Source of the DNA: Mytilisepta virgata
Lineage: Eukaryota; Mollusca; Bivalvia; Mytilida; Mytilidae
Length of the DNA stretch: 64,000 nt
Assembly: GCA_028015205.1 (NCBI GenBank)
Contig: CM051514.1
Coordinates: 27,854,150-27,918,149 of the forward strand
Direction of reading: 5' to 3'
The translations under genes were made by a program, and so were the position numbers. Of this stretch, positions 23,000 through 35,872 are shown one piece after another. The notes beneath the pieces are model-generated. The model saw only the letters and a list, made by a program, of their open reading frames with translations. It was not told where the DNA came from and searched no databases. How positions within the stretch are numbered: the stretch's first letter is position 1; each line of letters opens with the position of its first letter.

Positions 23000-24440
23000 A
23001 TTATATATATCTGTGTCAACATGGTCAAGAAAAGGGAAGTAAGTAATTTATTATACATTTCAGTATCTATCTCTCCATTTTCGATATTAATAGGTAGATC
23101 TAAAAACTTTAAGGCAAAGAATGCACTGACCTTGGACATGCGGAATCCTTTTTTCCCCCTTTTTCTGCAGGATAAAAAATATTTTAGGGCAAGATAGAAG
23201 AGTTGTGATCCAATTTCTGTGGATAAAACAAGGAAAATGATGTATGAGATAAAATGGGGAAAACGGTCCAGTATTCGAGCGACTAGTATGTTTTGTATTA
23301 GGAACGGTCAACAAGGACACATTAACTTCATGGAGAGAGGGTGCAGATTCATAGTGGGAGGAGACATGTAATTATGTTTATCCATACCTTCCTGTATTAA
23401 AAAAACACTATGTTTTGATGACTAAAGTGTTCACTGTTATCCAGTTATTTTTTAAAAATCTACAACTGAAATGAATTTACCTAAGTTTGGTCAAATTGTG
23501 TTCTTCCTTGAAGTTACAAACTGCAAGAACGCAAACGATTATATGTATATAACTAAACAAACATTTAGAGTTTATACAACATGGCCTTCAATCAAGTGGT
23601 ACAATATCATATGTTACAATATCAACAAATAAATAAACTAAAACGGTACCCGAGACAAAGACATTGATGACCATACTTTCCAGACTTGGGACAGGAAAAT
23701 AAAATGCGGCGGGGTTAAACCAGTTTCGTGGAGCTCCCGGTCGACGCGGCCCTCCACGTTATTTAATATGGTCAAGGAAAACTTTAATGTTAACATATTA
23801 GGTGTATGTCGGCTTCTCTGATTGGACGGGAATTTTTAAATTTTGTTTTCAGTATATTTTTCAGCGACAATTTTGTTTTGTATTTTTCTATACAAAAATG
23901 AGTATCCTAGCTTTCCTGCAGGATAAAAAATATTTTAGAGAGTTGGGAATTATCATGAAAAAATGGAAAAACTCGGCGCAGTGGTCGATTACGTCTTTTT
24001 TAGTAAGAATATGCGGTCAACACATTAACTTCAGGAGAAAGCTAGAATTTTTTTTCAGTCTAAAAATCGGTGAAATTTACATGATTTGGGTCAAATTCTA
24101 TTCGTCCTTATATCTTTAAATTTGATATAGCATCTAGTGTTACAGTTTAATTAAACTGGCAATACCATGTATTCAAAAATAAATAAATAAATACAATTAA
24201 CAAACAAACAAATTCGATGTCGAACGAAAAGAAATGCAAGATTTCCATAATTTTTTTCCGTCGCTATATACATGCTATTTTCACCATAAGCCAACGATCT
24301 TGAAAATCAAAATAATATAAAATTAAATTCAAAATTACTTTATTGTCATTAAACATAAAGTTTGTGAAAAAACCAGATTAACAAACGCTGAACATTACAA
24401 AATAAAAAGTGGGAGACAGGGCTGATTTTTAATTATGACC
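23000..24440. repeat. Degenerate S-module sequence
   Basis: Contains two pieces with TTTCTGCAGGATAAAAAATA-like blocks (23,160 and 23,915) and GGAAAATG ends, as in the S modules of the 30-45 kb region. The frames are short and not gene-like. Confidence 0.5.
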
Positions 24441-24445
24441 TTAGA

Positions 24446-24729
24446 AATTACCTCCCTTAGAAATAAAAATTCCTTTTATTAGCTTCTTTAATTAGAAATA
24501 CTGATTATTTTTTTCATTCAAAGATATAATTCAGATTAAAATGTAGTTTTGGAAGTTAATAAATAAATAGTTGCAATTTTCTATCGATAATCTAGGAAAA
24601 GTTGCTGTAATTTATAATAGTTAAAGTTTGCCTTATATATTTATCTCTAAGGTATAGAAAAGTACTTCACCCCATCACTTTAAAGTCAATCAAGCATGAG
24701 TATTTGGAAACGCAGCCGACAGGCTGTCT
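24446..24729. repeat. R module, copy 2
   Basis: TTACCTCCCTTAGAAAT start, core AGTCAATCAAGCATGAG ... GCAGCCGACAGGCTG at the end. Confidence 0.75.
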
Positions 24730-25237
24730 AGAACAGGATAGTGTATAATGAGTAAAGATCGCTTGAGCTGTTCCCAGTACCGAGGGAAAATATTCTGGTC
24801 TATTGCCTGTATACACATACAATAACTGATTCATGGCCTAATATCAGTATTTGTTTTTCAAAGTTTTGGGATAGAGATAAGAATAAAGTAATCAAAATGT
24901 ATTTTTCAAAATAGTTAACAATAACAAAAGTATGAGTTTTTGATATGAATCAAATCCCATTAATGGTAATGAATATGGAGTGCATTAGTAGAGATTTGGT
25001 CGAGTTAATGAATATTCATGAGGCATAATTGACCAATCATAAAGCGGGTCAAAGGTCCGTGGACAATAGAACATCCGATTGAAATTTAGTTATAACAAAA
25101 ATATGCCCAATAGAAAGGTAATTAATATACTATTAGGATATAAAAAGTATTATTAATTAACTTAGATAACTATTTCAATATGGGCGTTGTCGCTGAAAAC
25201 AAATAAATTAATGTGTGTATGGTTAAGGATATACTCT

Positions 25238-26335
25238 TTTAGCTCATCTGACCAAAAGTGTCATTTTCTATCTCTGGTCCTATCCCAGCGACAGAATTAT
25301 CCTTGTGCAAGTGTCATATGAGCTATTGTGAGCTAAAATTTCTTCGTGTAAAAAAGTTTCCAGCTGGAATAAATTTAATATAAAATAGTTTCCATGTGAA
25401 CTTTTTCACAGTATAAATGTATGAAATATACTCCATAGCTATAAAATTTTGTTCCATAATTCACCTGGTGAAATAATTTCCGTACTGTGATATTCTTTCC
25501 GTGACTTGCCTGATGAAATACTTTCCAGGGCCTAGCTGTTCAAAAGTTAATAACTTTTTTCACTTTCAATTATTTTGATTAAGTAATATTCCTTTACAGA
25601 ATTTTGCATGGACACACAAAGTCATAGGATTAATCAATCCGGAAATGTTCAGCCCTCGGGCATAATCAAGGAAGTGAAAATTTGAAGCTGAAAATTGTGG
25701 TTAACGTTTGAACAACTGGGCCCAGGGCGTGAAATTTCTTCCTTTATATAACTTCATATTATTATGAACTTCCAAACCACATAATAGGTTCAAATGTTGT
25801 TATGAAATAGATATCTGAAAAATTTTACGACCATAAAACATACATCGGAAAAAAAATCAACAATCACGAAATATATCCCGGAATAAAATTTACGATTTTC
25901 TTTAGTGAAATATATGCCGGAATGAATTTCACACCAATGGAATAAATTTCCTGGGAAACAGTTTCCACAGGAAATTATTTCATGTGAAAAAATTTCCGGT
26001 GGAAAAAATTTCACGCCGGAAGAAATTTTTTGTTACACTATTGCCATCACTTTTCGTCCGTCGTCCGTCCACTGAATGGATTGAAAGGAAACATGACACA
26101 AGGTGCTGACTAAGTGTTGTTACTTTGGTGCCTATCTGTCATCCACGATGGACGTCAGAGGAAGACTTAGTTTAACATGGGACCCTATGGGAATTGCATA
26201 CAAACGGATTCTTAATGGATTGAAACCAAACATGGCATAGATGTTAATCTCAAGGTCCTTTTACCAATGAACAACGGGAAACATCGGGTGAGCGATACAG
26301 GCTTCTGGGAGCCTCTGGTCTAACTTACAAGTCTG
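25238..26335 (+). repeat. AGCTC/GTCCGTC repeat interrupted by a foldback
   Basis: Starts TTTAGCTCATCTGACCAAAA (25238). After the insertion it resumes with CCATCACTTTTCGTCCGTCG (26044) and ends with GAGCGATACAGGCTTCTGGG near 26,300-26,335. The two halves rejoin exactly at GAGCTATTG/CCATCAC. Confidence 0.7.
25329..26037. mobile_element. Foldback element A (TTTC/GAAA palindromes), 6-bp duplication
   Basis: 709 bp inserted in a repeat of known layout, flanked by CTATTG (25323-25328 and 26038-26043). The ends are TGAGCTAAAATTTCTTC and the inverse GAAGAAATTTTTTGTTACA. The interior is a series of small palindromes such as TTCACCTGGTGAAAT and TTTCATGTGAAA. No coding capacity. Confidence 0.75.
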
Positions 26336-27149
26336 TTCAAGCATACAGAAATGATTCTAAGCAGACTAGTTAATCTGTATCTTATACAAAAACATGTATT
26401 CATTTATGGTATACTAATGCCATCCCATAGTTTCAAACTCACAGATCTTGGGCGTACAAAGTGCAGTTTCACCAGATGTTAATATTAAAAAGCCACATAA
26501 CACATACTGATTAATAAAACCAATACATATTTTACCTATCTTTTCGCTTTATGTAAAGTTATAAATTAAATTAATTTTAAAATAAGAAACCGGTGATTAA
26601 GGATGGTCAATATATAGATTTTCAAATACTTTTATCTTTAGATAGAGGTTGAAATCAATAACAAAATAAGAAAAAGAAAACTATATATTGCTGAACTCGT
26701 TTCTGAGATATAAGGTATTTAAAATTGGCGAGAAAACGGGTCTCTCTAGATTTTTCCTATGGTCTGAATGGAAAGTGTGATGAATTCTTTAAAGTTGTAT
26801 AAAAATTAAACTAATATATAGAATTTCATAAATTTTTTTCATTTAGATTTTAAAGATACATGTATATATAATAAACAAATGAAAAGAAAACAGGGGGTTG
26901 CTGGAGAAAAAATATCCCGTACTATAAATGGATTAACCCTGAGGAGTTCGCAAAATCTAACCAAAATTTAAAAATCTCACAAGTGACCATCCTTAAGTAA
27001 ATACTAAAAATCAATCAACGCTGCAAGTTTGTCAACAAATGCAATTCCACAAATTTATAACAGTTTCCAGAAAGATCAATGAAATGGTCAAGACGAATAA
27101 CCAGAATTTTTCTTGAATGACGGTCTGAAAGGAAAAACAGATTTTTTTT
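26336..27149. other. No gene recognised
   Basis: AT-rich sequence, no ORF of interest, no repeat recognised within the window. Confidence 0.5.
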
Positions 27150-27416
27150 CTGTTTGTTTGTTTAGTTTGGGTTTTAAGCCGTTTTCAGCACATTTGGCTA
27201 TTTTGCGGCGGTCAGTTTTTATTGGTGGAGGAAGCCGGAGTACCCGGAGAGAACCACCGACCTTCGGTAGGAAAATTGGCAATCCTTGTCAATTTAGATC
27301 GGAGTCGAACACACCCCGCCGCAGGTGAGATTCGAACTCACAACCTCAGTGTTGACAGGCTAGTGATCATTAGTAGTCATGGTGAACTACCTAGACCACT
27401 CGGCCACCGAGGCCCC
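27150..27416 (-). mobile_element. tRNA-derived SINE, copy 1
   Basis: Reading the minus strand: GGGGCCTCGGTGGCCGAGTG (A box TGGCCGAGTGG), then GTGAGTTCGAATCTCAC (B box GGTTGTGAGTTCGAATC), a conserved central body and a 3' tail of CAAACAAACA type. A second copy lies at 55,672-55,936 on the other strand. The A/B boxes are an internal pol III promoter. No acceptor stem, so it is not a tRNA gene. Confidence 0.88.
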
Positions 27417-28519
27417 TTTTTTTCTTTTTCTTTTTATTTGTTCTCAAAGTATAATAAAATATAAGCTTTTCAGGTCAAACTTAAACATCTTAGATATTGG
27501 AACACTGTAATTGTCAATCAATTCGTAGTGACGACCGTAAATATACTAGTCCACAAAAGAAACGATACAGGGTAATGCATTTTTCATAATTTTAAATAGC
27601 TGTACTAAGCAGACAAATAGACCCACACGTCTGATTTTCATAGTAGATTATTTTCTCATCGAAAGCATGGATTTTGTGCAAAAAGTTTGAAATGAAAAAT
27701 TGAATTTTTTGAGATTTCAAAAATCACAATTTTCAACCCAAAATTAAAAAATCATTATTTTTGCACCGTTATGTGAATCATAATGTCCGTATGACAAAAG
27801 ATTTGAGTTTTTTATACTGATTTCAGCCACTGGATTTTCATTTTACAAAATGTGTGTCGATTTTCTTTTCGATTTTCCGCAAATTTAATTTAACCCTCTT
27901 TTGGAAAATTTCCATTTTCCACCATTTCAAATTTCAAAATGAGACGAATTAGAAATGAAGTAGCAAACCACTGTTGCCCTTATACTTGTTTTATTAAGGA
28001 ATTACCAAGATATTTGGTTCCGAACTCGTGTATCGTTACTTTTGTTGACTAGTATATAGTACCAAAATGCATATACATGTACACTGTTTTAACATTTTTC
28101 CTCATAAATAGCTGAAAAATGTTACAGAACTTGTTAACCATTTTGCATTTTGTTAAAACTGAATTTAAACAACATTTATGAATAATGAAGAATTTTTTAT
28201 TCAATAATTAATGGTTTTCACTTTCATTTAGTTTCTTAACAATAACAAGAGCGACTGTAAAGGACATTATCACATCTCATAAAAGTTAACTACGTCCAAT
28301 ATTCAAAACGTCTGCCTAAAATTTGAGAAATTTAATTTCAAATTTTATATATATTTTTAAAGCATGTGAGAAACACAACAGGAAAACAAAACATCTCTGA
28401 TTCATTAGCTAAAAATTCTTACCTAAAAATGTGCCCCAACCCCCTCAGCTGATAAATAATTAATTCCCTTAATATGTCCAGCCGTACAATACCATGTCAG
28501 AATATCAACAGATAAACCA
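27417..28519. other. No gene recognised
   Basis: AT-rich sequence with A/T-run rich stretches near 27,660-27,930. No coding or structural signal seen. Confidence 0.5.
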
Positions 28520-29785
28520 GAGCCTCCAAAAAGCCTGGATCGCTCACCTGTTTAGGTGACTACAACTGACAAAGCGCTTCTATTTAATATCTGTAAGGAA
28601 TTGTTCCACAGTGTCAAGCGCTTCTGGATAAAATATGTAAAGAATTCTCCCAGTGTCCAATAAAAGTCCAGCTGTGGCAGCTAGCTTGGATTCCGACCGG
28701 CACGAAAACATAACTGTTGTAGCAGACATTTATCCAAGGATCTTCATGCAACAAAAACATTTCATTTGGCTTAGTATTTTCTGACAAGAATACCTTTGTT
28801 AAAATTTCCCCATATATAGGGTCCAATGTTAAACTAAGTCCGGCTGTGGCGGCAAAATTGAATTTCCGATCGGCAATTAAAGCAAAAGTTTTGTAGTGGA
28901 ATATCAAATGATCATTCACACATCAAAAACATTTCGATTGGCTTGGTAGTTTCTGACAAGAAGACCTTTGTACAAAATTTCCTTTAGGGTCCAATGTTAA
29001 ACTAAGTCCGGCTATGGCGGCCATCTTGAATTTCCGATCGGCACAAAAAACATAAGTTTTGTAGAGGTTTATGCTTGTTTATACATAAAAACATTTCAAT
29101 TGGCTTATATAAGTATTTTCTGACAAGAAGATCTTTGTATAAATTTCCCCATACGGTCCAATGTTAAACTATGTCTGGCTGTGGCGACCATCTTGAATTT
29201 CCGATCGGCACAAAAAACATAAGTTTTGTAGAGGTTCATCCAAGGATCATTCATGCAACAAATCAATTCAATTGGCTTTGCAGTTTCTGACAAGAAGACC
29301 TTTAAATACAAGTCCAATCAGAACGAATTATCTGCCACTGGTAGCCATGTTGAATATCCAATCGGTACAAAAAACATAAATTTTGTACAGAACCACTCTA
29401 TTAACATTCCTGCCAATTTTGGTTCCATTTATACTGCATGGTGGTTTCAGATCGCGATCGAAAAGAGGACGAAAACGACATGCAGGGACCCGACTTTTGG
29501 ATATTTATTTATTTTTTATATTTATATATTTTTTTTGGTGTCTCTTTCGTGAGTACTTTTAATAAATATTTACCATCTATTAAATGTTCTAATGAAATGA
29601 GCCAAAAAAAAAAAAAAAAAAATAAATAAAATAAAAAAAAAATAAAAAAAATAAAATAAAAATAAATAAGTATCCTGAAGTCGGGTCCCTGTGATGAAAA
29701 CATTACGGACGACGGATGACGGACGCAAAGTGGAGGCAAAAGCTCACATGGCCCTTTAGGCTAGGCGAGCTAACAAGCTAAAAAG
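28520..29785 (-). repeat. AGCTC/GTCCGTC repeat, long copy with internal tandem units
   Basis: On the minus strand it starts GCCTAAAGGGCCATGTGAGC followed by CGTCCGTCATCCGTCGTCCG and ends with CAGGTGAGCGATCCAGGC. In between are about four degenerate units, each with a CCAATGTTAAACTAAGTCCG block and a block with TTTCCGATCGGCACAAAA. An A-rich/T-rich stretch at 29,600-29,670 interrupts it. Confidence 0.7.
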
Positions 29786-29855
29786 GCAAATTCCGATAGT
29801 ACAAATAAACCTGCATAATTTTCTGTTGTATTGTATGTGCCATGGTGAAACGGTT

Positions 29856-30139
29856 TTATTATTATCTCCCTTTAAAAAAATTCTATTTATTGGTTTTTTG
29901 AAGTACTTGTTATCTTTTTTTTAAAGTGTACATACATAAGATTAAGGTATACATTCTAAAGTTATTTAATGCTTTAATTACAATTTTAAAGAAATATTTG
30001 AGATATATTTGCTATAATTCATAATAATCAAGTTTTGTCCTTTATATTTAATTTCATAGTATTAAAATTGTTCTTCATTCATAAGTGATAAAGTCAATCA
30101 AGCATGAAGTATTTGGAATCGCAGCCGAAAGGCTGACTG
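29856..30139. repeat. R module, copy 3
   Basis: TTATTATCTCCC start; core AGTCAATCAAGCATGAAG ... GCAGCCGAAAGGCTGACTG. Confidence 0.75.
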
Positions 30140-30319
30140 AAATGTATGTAAAACTATGAAAGGCAGGCTGAAAGTATCAAAACTTATATATTAAAGAACA
30201 AATTGTTAGGATTTGCGATTTTCATAGTGCATAGTTATAATGCTTCCTTTTGATAACATCTCTGTCTGAATTTTTCATCGACTATTTGGTTTTTGATTTG
30301 TATGTTCAAAAACAGTGCG

Positions 30320-30480
30320 CATCTGTGTATACCTAGCCGGGTTACGGAAACATATAGGACACAATCATGGAATCGACAATTGGACTTCGTTTTCCCCTTT
30401 TCTGAAGGGCTAAAATATTTTCGGGCGATATATTACTGTTCAATAATTTCCGTGATACTATGGATTAAACGAGGAAAATG
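30320..30480. repeat. S module
   Basis: Block with GGAATCGACAATTGGA, CTCGTTTTCCCC-like, TTCTGAAGGGCTAAAATATT and GGATTAAACGAGGAAAATG. Related S copies: about 31,380-31,530, 32,840-32,995, 35,160-35,275, 35,990-36,155 and 44,300-44,450, with partial ones at 38,170, 43,085 and 45,800. Confidence 0.65.
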
Positions 30481-30828
30481 AATTAACAGGAAAAAATTGT
30501 AAAACTATGTCCAGTGGTCGAATATCTGTCGTAGTAGGCCAAGGAAATATTACATCATCAATATGTTAACAACATAATGAGAAAGAGAGAGAATGTACGT
30601 GTGTGTATATGTCCCAGACAGTGTGTGCGCAGAATGGTAGAAATAAGAAAGGGAGGAGGGGACTGGAATGGATTTTACGGTTGTTGACACCATCCTCTTA
30701 TCTGTCGTTCTATGTTAAAGAACTAAGTTTTGAGGACTAGAAAGTTCCGGTAGCTAGAAAAAGATCTTCAGAATAATTTTGTTTGCATGTTTTAACACCA
30801 AATCTCTGAGAAAACCATGCAAAAGCCT

Positions 30829-31033
30829 TTATAATGAACAACTGAGAGTAATATTTCCCGAGAATATTTGACAAAATTTGGCTAATCCAAAAAGACCTCT
30901 CTTGTCATTAGTATTAAATAAATCATTGAATTTATTTGTATTAGGGTTTACAATGAATTGTCGTGGCAAAAATTTCTTACGTTCAACTTTATAAAAAAAC
31001 GGGCATTCAAAAAGATAGTGAAATTCTCCCCTG
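30829..31033 (-). pseudogene. LINE ORF2 C-terminal fragment
   Basis: On the minus strand GEFHYLFECPFFYKVERKKF (the histidine-cysteine half of the LINE zinc motif), then the C-terminal tail up to a TAA at 30829-30831. Only the last 65 or so codons remain, directly abutting an R module. Confidence 0.75.
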
Positions 31034-31047
31034 GAAATAATTTAAGT

Positions 31048-31242
31048 TTTATTATTACCTCAAGTTTTAGCAAAAATTCCATTTACTAGTATTTGTTTTT
31101 TTTAAGTAAGAATTACTAATAATAATAATTTAAGTTTGTCCAATATATTTATTTTTATTTTATATATAATGTGTTTTATGCCAGATAGAAGTCATTTATG
31201 ATCAAGCAAATTGTATTTGGGAACACAGCCTTTGGCTGACTG
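31048..31242. repeat. R module, copy 4 (shortened)
   Basis: TTATTACCTCAAG start; core with an 8-nt change, ending ACAGCCTTTGGCTGACTG. It is about 90 bp shorter than the other copies. Confidence 0.65.
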
Positions 31243-31894
31243 AAAATGACAATAGATAGACATAGATTAACTTATTTCAGATGAGGTTCTTAATTAATGT
31301 TATATATCTGTAGTATATTTTGTCATCGGCTATTTGGATTTTCATGGTATTTTTTGAATGTTAAGGAGTAGCATAATATAGTTTGACCCGGTTTCAGTAG
31401 CATATAAGAGAATGGAATCGACAACGGGACCTCGTTTTCCCCTATTCTGCAGGAAATATTCTAGGGCGAAATATGCCAGTTCAATCATTTCCAGGTCGTG
31501 CTGCTCGGTATTAAAAGAGCAAAACTGAACTATAAGGAAAAAAATCTGAAAAGTTCTTGGTCCAGTGGCCGAATACCTATTGTAGTAGGAATGGGTAACC
31601 AGGACAAAGTAACCACTTAAAAGAGCGACCAGAGAGAGTTTGTGTGCAGACTGCGACAGAAATAAGAAAGAGGGAGTTGTTGTCCATACTTCCTCTTAAC
31701 TGTCGAACTGCATTTAAAATTTGTTTTCATGGCCAAAAAAAAAAAAAGAAATAAATAAAAAATATACTGTCTAAAAAAACCACAATGAGTTTATTAATAT
31801 GTGCGATAATACACGGTTTTAATCTTTAAGTGTTCTTCTGTAATAACATTATTGATGCGATTTTTTACGTATAATATTTCCATCGGTAAATTTT

Positions 31895-32582
31895 TATCGA
31901 CCACACCAACTCGCACCAACTCGCCCCAACTAAGAAAATATTAGTTCCAAACTCGCTCCAACTGTGAAAATTATCATCACCAACTCGCCCCAACTAGTGA
32001 ATATATTAGTTACAAATTCGCCCCAACTTTGAAAGTAATGATTTTATACTAGCTCCAATGGCGAATATCATATTTACCAACTTGCCCCAACTTAGAAAAT
32101 GTTAGTTCTTTGTCCTTTGAACCGTAGAACTGGTAGTTTTGTTTGCACAAACACAGTTGCTTTAATCTTTGATTAATGAGCAATCATTAACCTTAATTGT
32201 TTTGACAACTTCGGAAATAGAAAGTAATCTAAATTTCTATTGATTATATGGCTTTAATCCAATTACTAATTATTATTCAATCTCGTCTTCAAAGGCTGAA
32301 TAAACAAGATGTAATTGGTGCAAGTTCCACACATGGAATTAAAATCGTTATTGTAATAAGTTGGGGCGAGTTTGTAAGTAGTATTACCACCAGTTGGGGC
32401 GAGTTGGTAACCATGATATTTACGTGTAGCGAGTATGGAATTATTATTTTCATGAGTTGGGGCGAGTTGACGACTATGATTTTCACAGTTGGAGCGAGTT
32501 TGTAACAATATTTTCCGAGTTGGGCGAGTTGGAGAAGAGTAGGTGCGAGTTGGTATGGGGCAAGTTTGAAGTGGGGCGATTT
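31895..32582. mobile_element. Foldback element B (GTTGGGGCGAGTT arrays)
   Basis: The left array (about 31,895-32,110) repeats AACTCGCCCCAAC every 35-45 bp; the right array (about 32,345-32,582) repeats its complement GTTGGGGCGAGTT. They flank a 235-bp loop. The left edge is sharp: the flank TTTTTATCGAC also occurs at 45,735 without the array. On the minus strand the right array reads as QLAPT repeats, which is low-complexity. Confidence 0.7.
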
Positions 32583-32598
32583 GTCCTGCACCATGTCC

Positions 32599-32704
32599 AA
32601 TTTATATTTATTTTTATAATATAATATAATATAATACGTATTTTATGCAATAGAATCAAAGTCATTCAAGCATAAAGTATTTTTGAACGCAGCCTATATG
32701 CTTA
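32599..32704. repeat. R module, copy 5 (3' part only)
   Basis: Starts at TTTATATTTATTTTTATAAT, core AGTCATTCAAGCATAAAG ... GCAGCCTATATGCTTACTG. The 5' part is missing where foldback B ends. Confidence 0.65.
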
Positions 32705-32994
32705 CTGAAAATAACAACTTTAAAAAGATTTCAGATGCAATTCTGTACGAGTAATATATCTACTATATATATTTTGTCATCGGCTTTTTTGAATTTGCTT
32801 AGTACTTTTTACAGGAGTATCATAATTATAGTTTGACCTGGTTACAGTAGCATATAGGAGATGGTGGAATCGACAACAGGGCCTCGTTTCCACCTATTCT
32901 ACAGGACAAGAAATATTCTAGGGCGAAAAATGCTAGTTTAACAATTTCCGAGGTCGTGCTTCTATACGGATTAACCGTAGAAAAATTAAAAATC

Positions 32995-32998
<4 letters not shown>

Positions 32999-33028
<30 letters not shown>

Positions 33029-33030
33029 TT
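32999..33030. repeat. (GA)n microsatellite
   Basis: About 28 bp of AG repeats at the end of an S module, where other copies have only AGAGAGAG. Confidence 0.8.
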
Positions 33031-33610
33031 TGTGTGCAGACTGAAAGTAATAAGAAATGGTTAGTAACATGACTGTAAACAATTCAATATGACTATATAT
33101 GCACATATTCATGTAGGAAAATCTATTGGGAGTCGAAAGAAGTGCATGTAACAAATGCTAAGACCTTTTTTTTATTATAAATTATTGGAAATTGTCCCAT
33201 TAGGTACCTCGATGTAAACAAACCGTAGTGACTTACCTTTTCGATTTATACATGTAAGTAACCTTCTGTGGATAGAAAATACGGCTTGATAGTAATATCC
33301 ATGTGAATTCCAAGAGAAAAATATCTAAAAAATCGCCAAATAAAAGTTTTTTCATAGGGGACCGGTATCATAGGGGTACCATATGGGGTCCTGTCCACGA
33401 GTACCTGTCGTGAAAATTACAAGTAATGTTTAACTAAAGCATCGCAGTAAAAAGGATGTGGGCTATATGCCAAAACTATATGAAAAAATAACCATGATAC
33501 AATTTTTAAAAAATTACTTCAAAAGCGGACACTGTCCAGCCTTAATTGCAATTACTAGTTACTAGTAGGACTCACACCTGATGTTATATAAAATTAACCA
33601 TCAAGTCATT

Positions 33611-33907
33611 TTTTATTACCTCCCTTTTAATTGAAAACTACTTTTATTTTTTTTTAAGTTAGAAGTAATTATTATTTATTTTACTTAAATATATGTGTGC
33701 ATCATATTAAAATATAAATTTTAAGTTTATTTGATTATTATTGCAATTTTTAACGATTCATTGAGATATACTTGCTGAAATTTATAATAATTGCAGTATG
33801 TACTATATATTTATTTTGATGGTATAACATCTGTTCTTCATTAAAAATTATTAAATAAAAGTGTGTCAAGTATGAAGTGTTTGGAAACGCAGCCGTTAGG
33901 CTGTCAG
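33611..33907. repeat. R module, copy 6
   Basis: TTATTACCTCCCTTTTAA start; core ending GCAGCCGTTAGGCTGTC. It opens the first of two larger duplicated blocks (about 33.6-35.3 kb and 36.3-38.2 kb). Confidence 0.75.
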
Positions 33908-34289
33908 CAAAGACATTACAGTAGCTGAAAAGAACTTCTCATAATTAGAGGCGATCATGTCGTCGTAAAATCACCAACATACCTGTATATAATCCCTGAA
34001 CTGTCTTAAAACATTAAGTAATATTTCATAGTATAAACTAACTGTCAATATGCATGATATAGAAACATCTAATTTGTGCCGTAAAATGTTTTTTTTATTT
34101 GAGTGTTTCATATTATTGATACATTTGTAAAATATATCTTTTTGGTTTCTTTTATTTTTTCTACAAAAGATTTTATACAAAACGATGCTTATGATACTCA
34201 ATTATCTATATATGATGATTATGAATGTGATACTATTCAAGATTTAAGACATAGCTATGATAGTTAGATTGAGGTAAACAGTTATTATT

Positions 34290-35000
34290 TTGTTTATTAA
34301 TGAAGACACAGTTATATCCAAGGTGGGTTGAAGGCTTTTAAACATAAAAAAAATTACAAATAATACTGAAAAAAGGACAAAATATAATAATACATAATAA
34401 ACAGACAAACTAAAATAGACATAATCATCTTATTCAGCTTCTTAGTCCGCTTTCCCCAGTAACCAAGACTTTTTAATAAAGGGACCAACATAGCGCATCA
34501 GATCTTTTTCTGTTAAAAGAATATTATTTTTTTTGTTATCATCGAGTTTTTCAAAATCTTCATATTATTGTTTACAATTCTGAAATGAATCCTCTCTTAT
34601 AAACATTTTTTTTTTTTAACATTTTAAAAAGAAGTGATATTCATCATCTACTTTGGACTGACATGAACTGCAAAAACGTTTATTTCTTTCAATTTTTTTT
34701 TATATCTCCCTCTTTCTATTTCTAAAAAATGATCAATTATTCACATTTTGCATATAAATGTTCTATTCTCTGAATTATGTAGTTTACTAATATAAGGCTC
34801 CATTTTATATTCTGCTTTTAATTTACTATAAAGAAATGATTTATTTGAAGTATCAAGAGAATTTAGTTTATGAAAAAATATTTGTTCATATTTCTTTGTT
34901 AATTCACTTTTAATCTCTTTTGAAAACTTATATTTGTTTTTTTTTATTAAAGTCTAACAATTCAATATCAGTGACATCCCTATTTTAGAATTATGTATAT
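34290..35000 (-). pseudogene. LINE 3' fragment, copy 1
   Basis: On the minus strand, with frameshifts and stops: MEPYISKLHNSENRTFICKM, then RFCSSCQSKVDDEYHFFLKC (C-C-H-C zinc motif of LINE ORF2), then an EKDLMRYVGPFIKKS-like tail. Nearly the same sequence stands at 37,275-38,000. Short plus-strand endonuclease-tail sequence (34,160-34,275) precedes it. Confidence 0.75.
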
Positions 35001-35589
35001 CCACTAAAATGAGAATTTTAAATGGACGAGTTATTGGGGATTTGTATGGTAAATTTATACGCTATTGCGATATAAATTTTTATTAAATGGTTGCTCCCTA
35101 ATATCTCTAAGATATTTTCTCATTGGCTATTTGGATTTGCTGACTATTTCAGTTTGCCCAAGAATATCTATAGTAGCATATAGGACATGTGGAATCGACA
35201 ACTGGACCTCGTATTTCCTCCACTCTGCAAGACAAAAATATTCTAAGGCGAGATATTTTTCAGGGAGAGTTATGAACCAACTATAAACAAACTGTACCAA
35301 AACTCACAAAGACCGGACACCATTCAGCCTTCAACAAATAGAACTCTCACTTTGATTTAAAGAGGAAAAGTAAATTATTTTTCTTAGGCTTTTTCCACAG
35401 TTCTATGAAGAAAAAGACAATTTCCTCTGTGTTTTATTTTCGCTATATGAAAAATTCTTCGCGAAAACTTTCCTGAAATTATAGTATACTTTTCAGGACA
35501 AAGGCCTTTATCCGTTAAGTGTAAATGTTTTTAATTATGTGTATTCAATCAAAGAATGATGAACAAGGGTGGTGTCTAAAAATCCCATT

Positions 35590-35872
35590 AATTTGTTGTT
35601 TTTTTAAGTTAGAAGTAATCATTATTTATTTTATTTAAATATGTTTCTACATCAGTTTAGAATGTATATTCAAAAGTCATTTTAAATTAATACTATTATT
35701 GCAATTATGAAGAAGTAACTTAGATATACCTGCTGTTATGTATAAAACTTAAAGTTTATCCAATCTATATTTATTTTTATAATATAATATAATACGTATT
35801 TTATGCAATAGTATCAAAGTCATTCAAACATAAAGTATTTTTGAACGCAGCCTGTATGCTTACTGAAAATAA
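35590..35872. repeat. R module, copy 7
   Basis: Same module, core AGTCATTCAAACATAAAG ... GCAGCCTGTATGCTTACTG, closest to copy 5. Confidence 0.7.

Noticed and set aside
27340..27416. A tRNA gene (A and B boxes)
   Set aside because: No paired acceptor stem or 3' terminus; the box-bearing segment continues into a conserved SINE body, with a second copy elsewhere.
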